A stretch of 51,037 bases of DNA. Source: Bryobacterales bacterium. GTDB lineage: Bacteria; Acidobacteriota; Terriglobia; Bryobacterales; Bryobacteraceae. The position numbers and the translations under genes were made by a program. The stretch is from NCBI GenBank assembly GCA_003167495.1, contig PMSX01000316.1, positions 1-51,037 of the forward strand. Direction: 5' to 3'. Position 1 is the stretch's first letter. Each line of letters begins with the position of its first letter. This document shows positions 26,104 to 35,198 of the stretch, one piece after another. A model generated the notes under the pieces. The model searched no databases and had not been told where the DNA came from. It saw nothing but the letters and a program-made list of their open reading frames with translations.

Positions 26104-26426
26104 GTTTGCTTTTCCTTTCTTTTACTCTATCCGTTTAGGACGAGCCTGGGGCCAAGGATAGCTACCAGGCAACGATAGTGGAGGCGATTTGGTTTTCAGA
26201 GCATCCGCATACGGGTGAAATCCGGCGCGGTGAGTCCGCGTACCCCGTCGCCCTGTTGCGTCGTCTACCTCGACCGGCGATTGACCGAAGATACGAGTTC
26301 GCTCGGAAAAACGGCACTGGCGATTGCGAAAGCAGCAAAGGAACGCAACAAAAAATAACCCCAACGACTGCGGGCCGATCGCGATGGCATCATGGATGGT
26401 AACGCCGCCTGGTTGACCGATTTGTT
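26104..26426. other. Gap between MFS and dioxygenase genes
   Basis: These 323 bases separate two minus-strand genes. A frame of about 110 codons crosses the region but runs into the MFS gene in another frame and resembles nothing I recognise. A six-base T-run occurs on the minus strand near 26352-26357 without a convincing stem, so I do not call a terminator. The dioxygenase ribosome site AAAGGA sits at the lower-coordinate end. A promoter for the dioxygenase is likely in here, but I cannot place it. Confidence 0.5.
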
Positions 26427-27797
26427 TCAAACCGCCAAAGAGGCCACCCATTGTTTGAGCCGTTCCTGGCTGCGCACATACGATTTGAGGCCGCTCCAGA
26501 GAAGCAAGGCAGAAAGAAGATTTGCGGCCGTCCCTACCACGAGAATGGATGAACCTACCATGCTGTCGCTGTGGAACACATGATCGGTGACCAGGGCCAC
26601 CGCCGTCGGACCCGCGCCGAGTCCGATCAGGTTGATAGTAAACAAATAAACCGCACTCACCTGGCCGCGCATCTGGCTGGGCGTAACTTGCATGAGAGCT
26701 GCCGGAGCCACGCCAATGGGAACCGCGTACAGAAAGACCACAGGAGCCAATAGGGCGATCGCCAGATGAGAATCGGAGATCAGCAGATATGGGATACCCG
26801 CCGGCACCGCTGCAGCCACCGCTATCATTGCTACCCGAAGATACGCGTCAGAGTGGCCGCGGGCCGAGAGCCGGTCGGCGAACCAGCCACCTGAAACAAT
26901 ACCCAACGATCCTGCTATGGCGAAGATAATGCCAAAACCTTTCCCGGCTTCCGCCGCGCTCCAGTGATGATGCCGGATGAGAAAAGTCGGGACCCAGCCC
27001 ATTGTGCCGTAGGCTGCAAAACATAGAAATGCAATGCCGAGGTTATGACAGAGGAAAGTTTTCCGATTGTCTTTGACATAGGCGAACACCTCTCTGAATG
27101 GAACACTCTTTGCTTGTGTGCGGCCACCACGGCGAACTGGTTCCGCGAACGTGTACATGAACAGCGCCAGCAGGACGCCGGGAAGTCCGACGGCGAAAAA
27201 CACGATTTGCCACGAACGAACATTGCCCAACAACGGCAGGGTCCAGCCAGCTCTACCATTGGCCCAACCCGTCACAAATCCTCCCAACACTGAGGCGACG
27301 CCAGCCCCGATGTAAATCCCCATGCCATAGATACTCATGGCCGTAGCGCGCCGCTGTGGCGGGAAATAGTCCGTAAGCAGCGAGTAAGCCGATGGGGAAA
27401 GCACTGCCTCGCCAACTCCCACTCCCATACGTAGAAGCAGCATCTGTCCGAAGCTTTTCGCCAGGCCGCACCCAGCCGAGAATAGGCTCCAGGTCGCGAT
27501 GCCGCCCGCGATCAATTGCCGCCGGCTGCGCGAATCGGCCATGCGCCCGAGAGGGAGGCCAAAGAACGTGTAGAAGACGGCAAAACTGAACCCCATCAGC
27601 AGACTCACCTGCGTGTCATTGATGTGAAGATCGCGGCGGATCGGGCCGACGAGCAGGCCCAAAATCGTGCGATCAAGAAAGGAGAAAACGTACACGACTG
27701 TCAGCAGGCCGAGTACGTACCAGGCTCGGGCGGGCTTTGGATAGGGACTCACGTCGTCCGGCTGAGTGGCGAGTTTCATCGCGGGTTTGGCACTCAT
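26427..27797 (-). CDS. MFS transporter (spinster-like)
   Basis: This 456-residue major facilitator protein has 12 predicted transmembrane helices. The loop 2-3 signature is FFGLPLGRMADSRSRRQLIA and the helix-4 region is GVGVGEAVLSPSAYSLLTDY. The opening VLGLLTVVYVFSFLDRTILG is typical of spinster-like and hexuronate-like MFS members. Cargo is unknown. It starts 6 bases after the stop of the upstream acyl-CoA ligase, so the two are surely co-transcribed. This suggests import or export of the acid that the ligase activates, or of its product. Confidence 0.85.
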   Translation of the reverse strand: MSAKPAMKLATQPDDVSPYPKPARAWYVLGLLTVVYVFSFLDRTILGLLVGPIRRDLHINDTQVSLLMGFSFAVFYTFFGLPLGRMADSRSRRQLIAGGIATWSLFSAGCGLAKSFGQMLLLRMGVGVGEAVLSPSAYSLLTDYFPPQRRATAMSIYGMGIYIGAGVASVLGGFVTGWANGRAGWTLPLLGNVRSWQIVFFAVGLPGVLLALFMYTFAEPVRRGGRTQAKSVPFREVFAYVKDNRKTFLCHNLGIAFLCFAAYGTMGWVPTFLIRHHHWSAAEAGKGFGIIFAIAGSLGIVSGGWFADRLSARGHSDAYLRVAMIAVAAAVPAGIPYLLISDSHLAIALLAPVVFLYAVPIGVAPAALMQVTPSQMRGQVSAVYLFTINLIGLGAGPTAVALVTDHVFHSDSMVGSSILVVGTAANLLSALLLWSGLKSYVRSQERLKQWVASLAV

Positions 27798-27803
27798 CGA
27801 AAT

Positions 27804-29321
27804 TCAAGCCTCCTGTGAAAGCGTTTGTTGGATCTCACGCAACGCGCGACGCTGAATCTTTCCTGTCGCGCTCTTGGGCAACTCCGAGTGGAAAACGACG
27901 GTTTCGGGTGTTTTGTAATCCGCGATTCGTTGCCTGGCGAATGCGATGAGATCCGCTTCATTCAACACCTGTCCTTCCCGAAGGACAATATGAGCGACTA
28001 CGACTTCTCCCCAAACCGCATCGGGCCGGCCTACCACGGCAGCCTCCGAGACTGCCGGGTGTTCGTAGAGCACGGCCTCCACTTCCTGCGGAGAGATGTT
28101 GCTTCCGCCACGGATGATGATCTCTTTCTTGCGGCCGGCAAACCAGTAATAACCGTCGGCGTCGCAATGCGCCAAGTCTCCTGTGTGGAACCAGCCGTGC
28201 TGCATTGCAGCGGCGGTTGCATTCGGGTCCCGCCAATAGCCGGTCATCAGGCGCTCGGTCTGAACGCAGATCTCACCCACTTCGCCGGGTTTTACGTCGC
28301 GGTTTTCGGAATCAAGCAGCCGAATGGCGACGTCTTCGCATGGCGTACCGAGCGACCCCACGCGTATTTGGTCTGGGCGATTCCAGCAGACGGGGTAGAC
28401 CTCGGTCGCACCGTACGCTTCGCATATGGGCGCGAATTCAGCTCGAAAAGCCTTCTGCAGCGCGGGAGAGACGGCGTCGCCAGCGCAGAAATAGAGACGC
28501 CCGGAACTGACATCATGCGGAGTTGCGGTTTGGGCGGAAAGCAGGCCCTGCATTATGATGGGCAAGCCGCCAGTGAGAGTAATGCGCCAGCGAGCAAATG
28601 CTTCGAGCGCTGCGGAAAAATCAAATGGCCGCGTGATGACGAGCGTCGCGCCATTCTCCAGAGCAGCCAGAAAGAGCCCCGTAAAGGCGCCCACGTGCGC
28701 CATGGAACTCATGATGAGCGCGACTTGATCTTGATCAAGCTGCATGAAGCGCACTGCCCGAGCCGTTTGCGTTAAGCTCTGATGCGAATGCGTGACGCCT
28801 TTGGGATGAGCCGTGGTGCCCGACGTGTAAATAATTGCGGCAAGGTGATCGGGCACGATTTCGGGAAGAGAAACAAGAGCGCTGCGCGACCTTAGAAGAT
28901 CGTTGAAGGTGCGGATGCGGCCACCAGACGATTCGCCTGCGATGTATACGAGATCCATTGCGGCAATTGCCGGGCAGGCTGCGCTCACCTCCGAATAAAG
29001 CTCCGGCTGGCCCACGTAGGACGCCGATCCGCTATGGCGAAGAATATAGTCAATCTCGCGACCCTTCAGCCTTGTGTTTACCGGCACGACTATACATCCC
29101 GCCTTCAGACAGCCGAAGCAGGCGAAGGCGAATTCTGGACCGTTTAGAAGGTGAATGGCTATGCGGTCGCCCGGCTCCAAGCCTGCCGCAAGCAGATTCC
29201 CGGCGATGCTGTCGGTGATATCGTCGAACTCGGCATAGGTCCACGACCGCTCGCCGAAAGCGATCGCCACCTTTTCCGGACTCTGATTTCGGGAGCTTTT
29301 TAAACCTGCTGTCAGTGACAT
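27804..29321 (-). CDS. AMP-dependent acyl-CoA synthetase/ligase, copy A
   Basis: This 505-residue member of the ANL adenylating superfamily activates a carboxylic acid as acyl-AMP and then acyl-CoA. The P-loop motif is IIYTSGTTAHPKGVTHSH. The adenine motif is EAYGATEVYPVCWN. A later motif includes GWFHTGDLAHCDADGYYWF, then GRKKEIIIRGGSNISPQEVE. The catalytic lysine lies in PKSATGKIQRR. The acid substrate is unknown; the length and motifs suit a medium-to-long-chain or aromatic acid. A ribosome site GGAG is 5 bases upstream. A paralogue lies at 33637-35154, almost identical in the C-terminal part but clearly diverged around residues 125-300, the acid-binding region. Confidence 0.88.
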   Translation of the reverse strand: MSLTAGLKSSRNQSPEKVAIAFGERSWTYAEFDDITDSIAGNLLAAGLEPGDRIAIHLLNGPEFAFACFGCLKAGCIVVPVNTRLKGREIDYILRHSGSASYVGQPELYSEVSAACPAIAAMDLVYIAGESSGGRIRTFNDLLRSRSALVSLPEIVPDHLAAIIYTSGTTAHPKGVTHSHQSLTQTARAVRFMQLDQDQVALIMSSMAHVGAFTGLFLAALENGATLVITRPFDFSAALEAFARWRITLTGGLPIIMQGLLSAQTATPHDVSSGRLYFCAGDAVSPALQKAFRAEFAPICEAYGATEVYPVCWNRPDQIRVGSLGTPCEDVAIRLLDSENRDVKPGEVGEICVQTERLMTGYWRDPNATAAAMQHGWFHTGDLAHCDADGYYWFAGRKKEIIIRGGSNISPQEVEAVLYEHPAVSEAAVVGRPDAVWGEVVVAHIVLREGQVLNEADLIAFARQRIADYKTPETVVFHSELPKSATGKIQRRALREIQQTLSQEA

Positions 29322-29365
29322 CTTTTCTCCACGGTCAGTATGCGCGACTCCGCAACGGCTGGGAA

Positions 29366-29384
29366 GTTTGAAACCGTTTCAAAC
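29366..29384. promoter_or_regulatory. 19-bp palindrome upstream of acyl-CoA ligase copy A, operator candidate
   Basis: Two 9-bp arms, GTTTGAAAC and GTTTCAAAC, are perfect inverted repeats around a single C. The site starts 45 bases upstream of the ligase start, between it and the preceding regulator gene. The same 19 bases occur at the same distance before copy B. The symmetric shape resembles binding sites of LacI- or TetR-type repressors, but the cognate protein is not visible in this window. Confidence 0.6.
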
Positions 29385-29407
29385 GTGAACCTCGGATGAA
29401 ACTCCAG

Positions 29408-31171
29408 CTAATAGCTAATCACTGGCAAACGCAAACGCTGCAAAACGGAGCGAAAGCGTGCATCCGAGCGTAGAGGATCAAACCGCGGGTCCGTGGCCAG
29501 GTAAGTCACCCATAAGATACGCTCGCGACAACTGCGTTCCAGCCAATCGAACACTCGGTCGTCCCGCAGTCCGAGGTAGATCAGCGCTCTTCCCCAGGGC
29601 GATACGTAGCGGCGTTCGGCCAGTTCATCCAATTCCCGTAGCAGGCGTCGTGCGTCAGCCCTCCGGCCCGCGAGCGCGTAGGCATGCCCCAGCGCTCCGA
29701 TAGCGTTTGGAATTCCCTCCGAAAGCTCCTTTGCTCGCTCAAAGCAGGAAATAGCGTCGTCATAGCGCCCGTCCTCTTCGTAGCGGAGGCCTAAGCCGAG
29801 GATGGCCCGCCAGAAATTGGGGTCCAACTCCAGCGCTCGGCGGCATTCCGCTTCAGCTTCGGCCGTTCGGCGTGCTAATCGCAGCACGGCGGCCCGATTC
29901 GCCGACTCGCCGAACGAGAGAGGATCGATTCGCCTAGCCCGATCAAGCAACGCGAGCGCCTCGTCAAATCGCGCCATTGGCAAAAGCGCATGCATCGCAT
30001 ACAACTGCCCTGCGACGTCGCTACCGGGCTGACTGCCGAGCGACCTACGGAACAAGGTTTCCGCCCCGGCATAGTCCCAGTCGGTCATGGATTTCACGCA
30101 TCCCACCACGGACAACCCCTCCCCCTCGGACTCGTCGAGTTCCAGTGCGCGGGCTGCCGCGTCGCGGGCTTTCGGCATCACCTCTATTGGTGCTTCCATG
30201 GCAAAGACGCCCAGGCGGTACCAAGCGAACGCCATCCCGATGAGGGCTGGGATATGGCGTGGGCTCCCCGCTAAGACTTTTTCAAAACAGGCTATTGCCT
30301 TGTGGAATGCGTCCTCCGATGGTTGCCGGTTCAAGTGATATCGGCCGCGAAGATACCAATCGTAGGCCTCGGCGCTTCCTGGGTCCGTCAATAAAGATGG
30401 CGTTTGACCTGCCGTGCTGGCGCGCAGCAGATTGGCAACTTCATGCGCGATCTCATCCTGGACCGCGAAGATATCGTTGATATGCCGGTCGTACCGGCGC
30501 GACCACATCTGATAGCCATCCGCGGCATTGACCAATTGCACCGTTACGCGTAGTGCTTCGCCAGCCTTGCGCACGCTGCCTTCAAGCACGAAACGAACGT
30601 TCAGTGTCCGGCCCACTTCCCGAACATCGACGTTCCGATGCTTCAGCGCGAAAGCAGATGTGCGGGCGACGACGTGGAGTCCTTGCACGGATGAAAGCGC
30701 GTGGATGATCTCTTCCGTCAGGCCGTCGCTGAAATAGTCCGCGGGTTCAGGACTGAGATTCGAAAAAGGTAGAACCACAATGGACGCGTCGGCTGGACGG
30801 GCGTTGCCGTTAGTCTCCGTCAACATCGGTTCCACGGCTTTCGAACGAAATACCGGCGTATAGCTTCCCTTTGGCAGATCGATCATCAGCGGATCAGCTA
30901 CGCCTTCTTCGCCGTAATACTCGCGCAGCTTGGTGCGCAATCGCGCCGCGTCCACTCGGACCACTGAGCTGATGCGAGGATCGAAGTCGCCTTTAAGGGC
31001 ATAGATCTCGACGCCGACGATAACTTCTTTCAGCGGCTCATTGGGGGAGCGAAGAGTGTGTTCGACAATGAATTCCAGGAAACGCCGCATCCGTTCGGCC
31101 TTCACGAAGACACTGCTGGCCACGATTTTGCACAGCGCGTTTCGAACTTCGGCCGGCGATGGCTGCGGCAT
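29408..31171 (-). CDS. wHTH-like / TolB-like / TPR regulatory protein, copy A
   Basis: This 587-residue protein belongs to a family common in Acidobacteria. Residues about 1-115 form an N-terminal domain ending VDAARLRTKLREYYG and LPKGSYTPVF, reminiscent of a winged-helix effector domain. Residues about 125-245 are a TolB-N/FlgO-like domain of the kind seen in adenylate-cyclase-type proteins (SIVVLPFSNLSPEPADYFSD, VLEGSVRKAGEALRVTVQL). Residues about 255-570 carry tetratricopeptide repeats. No transmembrane helix or catalytic cyclase domain is present. It probably senses or scaffolds and may bind DNA, but its target is not known. It sits upstream of the ligase, and a paralogue of identical length is at 35212-36975. 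Confidence 0.75.
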   Translation of the reverse strand: MPQPSPAEVRNALCKIVASSVFVKAERMRRFLEFIVEHTLRSPNEPLKEVIVGVEIYALKGDFDPRISSVVRVDAARLRTKLREYYGEEGVADPLMIDLPKGSYTPVFRSKAVEPMLTETNGNARPADASIVVLPFSNLSPEPADYFSDGLTEEIIHALSSVQGLHVVARTSAFALKHRNVDVREVGRTLNVRFVLEGSVRKAGEALRVTVQLVNAADGYQMWSRRYDRHINDIFAVQDEIAHEVANLLRASTAGQTPSLLTDPGSAEAYDWYLRGRYHLNRQPSEDAFHKAIACFEKVLAGSPRHIPALIGMAFAWYRLGVFAMEAPIEVMPKARDAAARALELDESEGEGLSVVGCVKSMTDWDYAGAETLFRRSLGSQPGSDVAGQLYAMHALLPMARFDEALALLDRARRIDPLSFGESANRAAVLRLARRTAEAEAECRRALELDPNFWRAILGLGLRYEEDGRYDDAISCFERAKELSEGIPNAIGALGHAYALAGRRADARRLLRELDELAERRYVSPWGRALIYLGLRDDRVFDWLERSCRERILWVTYLATDPRFDPLRSDARFRSVLQRLRLPVISY

Positions 31172-31174
31172 TGA

Positions 31175-31197
31175 TTATCGTATTTTACAGCAGTTTC
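31175..31197 (-). promoter_or_regulatory. Conserved leader block before regulator copy A
   Basis: This 23-base block is identical at all but one position to 36979-37001, just upstream of regulator copy B. On the coding strand it contains TAAAAT and TACGAT hexamers, either of which could be a -10 element. No -35 element is clear. Its retention while adjacent bases have diverged suggests a promoter or translation-control role. Confidence 0.45.
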
Positions 31198-31250
31198 ATG
31201 CCTCCCAGGCAGGCTCACAAAAAGCAGTCGCACGAGATTGATTGCCGAAT

Positions 31251-33401
31251 CTATGGTGCCCCGAAGAGCCAAATCGGATTGAGCACAAGATTCGTTGCAT
31301 TGACACTGCCGAGGCCGGTGGCAAAGTCCCAGCCAATGCCCGCTTTATAGGTCGGCTGATAGGAATTGTCAGAAAGCGAGAGGACGCCGATGGTGTTCGC
31401 GCCGCCGGGAGGGGCGTAGCAGTTGTTGGGGCCAATGCACGGGACGTCGTTATCGCCAACGGTGATGTCGTTGAAGATGCAGAACGGTGATGGACCGCCG
31501 GTGGCGAAGCTTTCGCAGGATTTGTTACCTTGGGTGCCGTATTGCAGGTTTGCGAGAGCGTAGTAGATGGGTGCGGGATTGCCTTGACGTCCGCCCCAGA
31601 CTTGGTTTACGAGTGCTTGCATGCCGGCCACGATGGGAGTGGCGAATGAGGTACCCCCGCCTCCGCCCCAGTTGCTCGGTACCCCCACGCAGCCGACCCC
31701 GGTGGCAGGATCCGAGTTACAAAAAACAAAGAAGTGGTTCCATATACCATCTGCGGCGAACATTGAGACATCTGGAACGTCTCGAACGCCGTCATTCGGG
31801 TTGCCCAGAACAAACTGCCAGGCGGGCTTCTTCCAGCCTTGACAGGTGCCATTGGCAGGCGTCGGACCAACAACTGGCCCATTGGGAGGAATTATGCCCG
31901 CAAGCGACTCGCCTGTTGCACAGTTGCTGGGACCTCCGCTGCCCGCGTAAGGGCCGAGAAAATAACCGCCGGCGACAGCGCAGAAGCCGTTAGGCCCGTA
32001 GGGTGTCGCGTAGCCAAGGTAGTTTGAAATCAGCGTGCTCGCACAGGTGTCGTCCCATGGGATCTCGGGCACGTAGCTGAAGGCGGACTCATAGGTAGGG
32101 CTGTTGTTGTTTGACCAGTAATTGGCGACGGTCCCGGCGTAGGTGTCCCCGAAGTCCGTGCCGCCGACAGCGACATCGTAGATAGTCGACGCCAACGCAT
32201 TAACGGTTACGCCATCTTGGGCAGGGTCCGTCGTACCGATGGAGCAAAGGTCAGCCCCATTGTCTCCCGCAGCCACGGAAATCGAGACCCCTTCGAGCAC
32301 CGCTTGTTGATAGGCTACCCTAAGAGCGGCATTGAACGCCGCGCCGCTCTGAACCTCGCAATAGCCGTAGCTGAAACTGATGATTGGCGGAACTTTGCGT
32401 TGGTTCACAAGGTTTTGGACGGCAGGAAGCGCCCCCCAAACGGTGTTAGTACTGGCACATGAGATCAACTGAAGGTTTGCGTTGGGAGCTGCTGCACTAG
32501 CCCATTCAACGTCTAAGATGGCTTCGAAGTCATCCCCGTTTGCCCCGGGGTCGGCGCATCCGCCGGGATGGACAGTCGTGAATGTCGCCCCAGAATATTT
32601 GGCCAGTCCGAAAGCGGTCCGAAACGTGTTCCAATCCTCCGGGTCATAGACGTCAGTGTCTTCGATCAAGGCTATAGTTTGTCCTTGGCCGGTGATTCCC
32701 GCAGAAAAGAGGGATTTGAAGTGATAGATAGTCGCGAGATCCGCGGGTACTAAAGCTTGGAGGCTGGCGCCTTCGAAGGTGAACGTGTACTGCGCCTTGG
32801 GAACAGCCATCGGTCGTGGCCGAAAATCATGCAGCGACACAACACCTTCAATCGCTGGCGCGAGCGCCGCCGGGATCGATGGGTTACTCATGTTGGCAAT
32901 GTGACGCACGCCACGCACATCCAACGCATGAATCTCTGTGCCAAAGGCCTCGCGCACCTGTCTCGCCGTTCCAGAGAAGTTGATAGTCATCCTGCTTGGG
33001 CTTGGTGCCAGAACCGTGAACCCATGCGAGCGAAGCCACGCGCTAATAGTCGCGATATCCTCAAGCGCAACACCAAACTGTTCCGCAAACTGCTCGGCCG
33101 TGAGCCACTGGTGGAAGTGTGGTGAGCCAGCTTTGTGGAGACTCTCGGCCAGCGCTTCGGCGGCTTGCTCGCGTTCGGCAGAGCGCTTCAACAGCAGCTG
33201 CATGCCGTTCAGCGGGAATGAGTCAGCCACTGCGCCGCGGTCGAATTCAGCACGGGCTTCGGGGCGGGTGTTGCCATAGAGCACGATGCGCTGGGACTCA
33301 TTGATGCCGGTGACGATTTGCGGGGCGGACAAGGCGGCGAAAGTGTTTGGGGTGAGGCAGAGCGAGGTGAATACGGCTGCCGTGAGAATGCTGTGGGACA
33401 T
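31251..33401 (-). CDS. Secreted S53 (sedolisin/pro-kumamolisin) serine-carboxyl peptidase
   Basis: This is a 716-residue preproprotein. A signal peptide (SILTAAVFTSLCLTPNTFA) leads into a pro-kumamolisin activation domain (about residues 45-190, with FHQWLTAEQFAEQFG). The catalytic domain follows, with E293 and D297 in FEAILDVEW, the oxyanion-region AAGDNGAD, and the nucleophile S585 in GGGTSFATP. A calcium-site-like FNDITVGDND lies near the end. S53 enzymes are secreted endopeptidases active at acidic pH after self-cleavage. I chose ATG 33401: it has a strong GGAGG 6 bases upstream and directly precedes the signal peptide. A longer upstream frame is unlikely to be translated. It sits between the two copies of the regulator-ligase unit. 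Confidence 0.9.
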   Translation of the reverse strand: MSHSILTAAVFTSLCLTPNTFAALSAPQIVTGINESQRIVLYGNTRPEARAEFDRGAVADSFPLNGMQLLLKRSAEREQAAEALAESLHKAGSPHFHQWLTAEQFAEQFGVALEDIATISAWLRSHGFTVLAPSPSRMTINFSGTARQVREAFGTEIHALDVRGVRHIANMSNPSIPAALAPAIEGVVSLHDFRPRPMAVPKAQYTFTFEGASLQALVPADLATIYHFKSLFSAGITGQGQTIALIEDTDVYDPEDWNTFRTAFGLAKYSGATFTTVHPGGCADPGANGDDFEAILDVEWASAAAPNANLQLISCASTNTVWGALPAVQNLVNQRKVPPIISFSYGYCEVQSGAAFNAALRVAYQQAVLEGVSISVAAGDNGADLCSIGTTDPAQDGVTVNALASTIYDVAVGGTDFGDTYAGTVANYWSNNNSPTYESAFSYVPEIPWDDTCASTLISNYLGYATPYGPNGFCAVAGGYFLGPYAGSGGPSNCATGESLAGIIPPNGPVVGPTPANGTCQGWKKPAWQFVLGNPNDGVRDVPDVSMFAADGIWNHFFVFCNSDPATGVGCVGVPSNWGGGGGTSFATPIVAGMQALVNQVWGGRQGNPAPIYYALANLQYGTQGNKSCESFATGGPSPFCIFNDITVGDNDVPCIGPNNCYAPPGGANTIGVLSLSDNSYQPTYKAGIGWDFATGLGSVNATNLVLNPIWLFGAP

Positions 33402-33448
33402 GGTGAACCTCCAAGAGAATTTGAGATAACAAAAGCTGCTGCGTGGAA

Positions 33449-33467
33449 CCACCGGGCCAACCGGTGG
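33449..33467. promoter_or_regulatory. Hairpin in the leader of the S53 peptidase gene
   Basis: A perfect 7-bp inverted repeat (CCACCGG and CCGGTGG) around five bases lies about 48 bases before the peptidase start, within the 235-base gap before acyl-CoA ligase copy B. It could be an RNA stem in the leader or a DNA-binding site. No T-run follows, so it is not a classical terminator. The rest of the gap shows nothing else I can name. Confidence 0.3.
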
Positions 33468-33636
33468 CGCGCCAGTCTCAAAATAGAATGCGATAAACCG
33501 CGATGGCAGACACCACGCGCCAGAGAGCTTGCCTGCACAATTTTCCGGCGGCAAAACGGGTTGCGGCTGGCGGCTTCGAAGCCACAGCTATTCTTCTCAT
33601 AAAATGACCTCCGCTCTTTTGCTGATTCTCAAAAAG

Positions 33637-35154
33637 TCAAACTTGCTGCGCATGCGCGTGTTGCATTTCACGCAAAGCGCGCCGCTGAATCTTCCCGATT
33701 GCACTCTTCGGTAACTCCGAGTGGAAAACGACGGCTTCGGGCGTCTTGTAATCCGCTATCCGCTGCTTGGCGAACGCGATCAGATCGGGTTCGTTTAACA
33801 CGTGCCCTTGCCTGGGCACAATGTGAGCGACTACGACTTCTCCCCAAACGGCATCGGGCCGGCCCACCACGGCAGCCTCCGAGACTGCCGGGTGTTCGTA
33901 GAGGACGGCCTCCACTTCCTGCGGAGAGATGTTGCTTCCGCCACGGATGATGATCTCTTTCTTTCGGCCGGCAAACCAGTAATAACCGTCGGCGTCGCAA
34001 TGCGCCAAGTCTCCTGTGTGGAACCAGCCGTGCTGTATTGCGGCCGCGGTTGCTTCCGGGTCTTGCCAATATCCGCTCATCAGGTGCTCTGCCTGAAGGC
34101 AGATCTCGCCCACTTCACCGGGTTTTACGTCGCGGTTTTCAGAGTCAAGCAGCCGAATGGCGACATCTTCGCATGGTGTGCCAAGCGACCCTGCGCGTAT
34201 TTGGCCCGGGCGATTCCAGCAGACGGGGGAGACCTCCGTCGCGCCATATATTTCGCATAGCGGCGCGAATTCGATTTGAAAGGCTTTCTGCAGCGCGGGG
34301 GAGACGGAGTCGCCGCCGCAGAGATAAAAACGCCCCGAGCTGACGTCATGCGGATTTGCGATCTGAGCTTCCAGGAGGCTTTGGAATATGATCGGAACAC
34401 CGGCAGTGAGAGTAACGCGCCAGCGCTTAAAGGCTTGGAGCGCAGCGGAAAAATCAAGTGGCCGCGTGATGACGAGGGTTGCGCCGTTCACCAGTGGCGA
34501 GAGAAGGCACCCAACAAAACCGGCCATGTGCGCCATCGGGAGCAGGAGCAGCAGAACCTGGTTTTGATCAGTGATGCGGTAGCGCTTTCCCTGCACAGCT
34601 TGTATTAAGCTGTAGTGCGAATGCATCACGCCCTTGGGGCGAGCCGTCGTGCCCGACGTGTAAAGAATCGCCGCGAGCTGATCCGGCGCAATCTCGGGAA
34701 GAGAGACAGGACGAACGACGGGGCGCCGAAGATCATCAAAGTTGCGCGTGCGGCCATCGAGCGGTCCGCCTGTGACATATTGCAACTCCATCGCCTGAAA
34801 GGCCGGGCAAGCCGCGCTTAACTCCGAATAAAGCTCCGGCTGGCCCACGTAGCAGGCCGATCCGCTATGGCGAAGAATATAGTCGATCTCGCGGCCCTTG
34901 AGGCGCGTGTTGATGGGGACGGCTGTGCATCCCGCTTTGAGGCAGCCGACGCTGGCGAATGCGAATTCAGGACCGTTCAAAAGGTGAATGGCTATGCGGT
35001 CGCCCGGCTCCAAACCGGCCGCAAGTAAATTCCGCGCGACGGAGTCAGTAATATCGTCGAACTCAGCGTACGTCCACGATTGGTCGCCGAATGCGATCGC
35101 CACCTTTTCCGGACTCTGCATTCGCGAGCTTTTTAAAGCTGACGTAAGTGGCAT
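33637..35154 (-). CDS. AMP-dependent acyl-CoA synthetase/ligase, copy B
   Basis: This 505-residue ANL-superfamily ligase is a paralogue of the one at 27804-29321. It has the P-loop motif ILYTSGTTARPKGVMHSH, the adenine motif EIYGATEVSPVCWN, GWFHTGDLAHCDADGYYWF, and the catalytic lysine in PKSAIGKIQRR. Compared with copy A, residues about 125-300 differ at many positions, including those lining the acid pocket, whereas residues about 315-490 are almost identical. The two enzymes may therefore activate different acids. No MFS gene follows this copy. The same 19-bp palindrome lies 45 bases upstream of the start. Confidence 0.88.
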   Translation of the reverse strand: MPLTSALKSSRMQSPEKVAIAFGDQSWTYAEFDDITDSVARNLLAAGLEPGDRIAIHLLNGPEFAFASVGCLKAGCTAVPINTRLKGREIDYILRHSGSACYVGQPELYSELSAACPAFQAMELQYVTGGPLDGRTRNFDDLRRPVVRPVSLPEIAPDQLAAILYTSGTTARPKGVMHSHYSLIQAVQGKRYRITDQNQVLLLLLPMAHMAGFVGCLLSPLVNGATLVITRPLDFSAALQAFKRWRVTLTAGVPIIFQSLLEAQIANPHDVSSGRFYLCGGDSVSPALQKAFQIEFAPLCEIYGATEVSPVCWNRPGQIRAGSLGTPCEDVAIRLLDSENRDVKPGEVGEICLQAEHLMSGYWQDPEATAAAIQHGWFHTGDLAHCDADGYYWFAGRKKEIIIRGGSNISPQEVEAVLYEHPAVSEAAVVGRPDAVWGEVVVAHIVPRQGHVLNEPDLIAFAKQRIADYKTPEAVVFHSELPKSAIGKIQRRALREMQHAHAQQV

Positions 35155-35198
35155 CTTGTACCAAGATCAGTATGCGCGAATCTCGCAATGATTGGGAA

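Larger units (their letters stand above)
27804..31197 (-). repeat. Segmental duplication, copy A (regulator + acyl-CoA ligase)
   Basis: This segment and 33637-37001 are paralogous along their whole length, in the same orientation. Each holds a 587-residue TolB/TPR regulator followed by a 505-residue acyl-CoA ligase, the same 19-bp palindrome between them, and a shared 23-bp block just upstream of the regulator. An S53 peptidase gene separates the copies. Copy A alone is followed by an MFS transporter. Confidence 0.85.

Noticed and set aside
26122..26451. Hypothetical protein between the MFS and dioxygenase genes
   Set aside because: The frame overlaps the MFS gene, has no recognisable similarity and no ribosome site.
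27825..28775. 316-codon open frame on the plus strand opposite acyl-CoA ligase copy A
   Set aside because: The matching strand in copy B keeps only fragments of it, and its sequence follows the codon structure of the ligase. It is an antisense shadow of a GC-rich gene.
33402..33554. 51-residue N-terminal extension of the S53 peptidase
   Set aside because: The signal peptide begins at ATG 33401 behind a strong GGAGG site. The extension would bury the signal peptide and is not conserved in the family.
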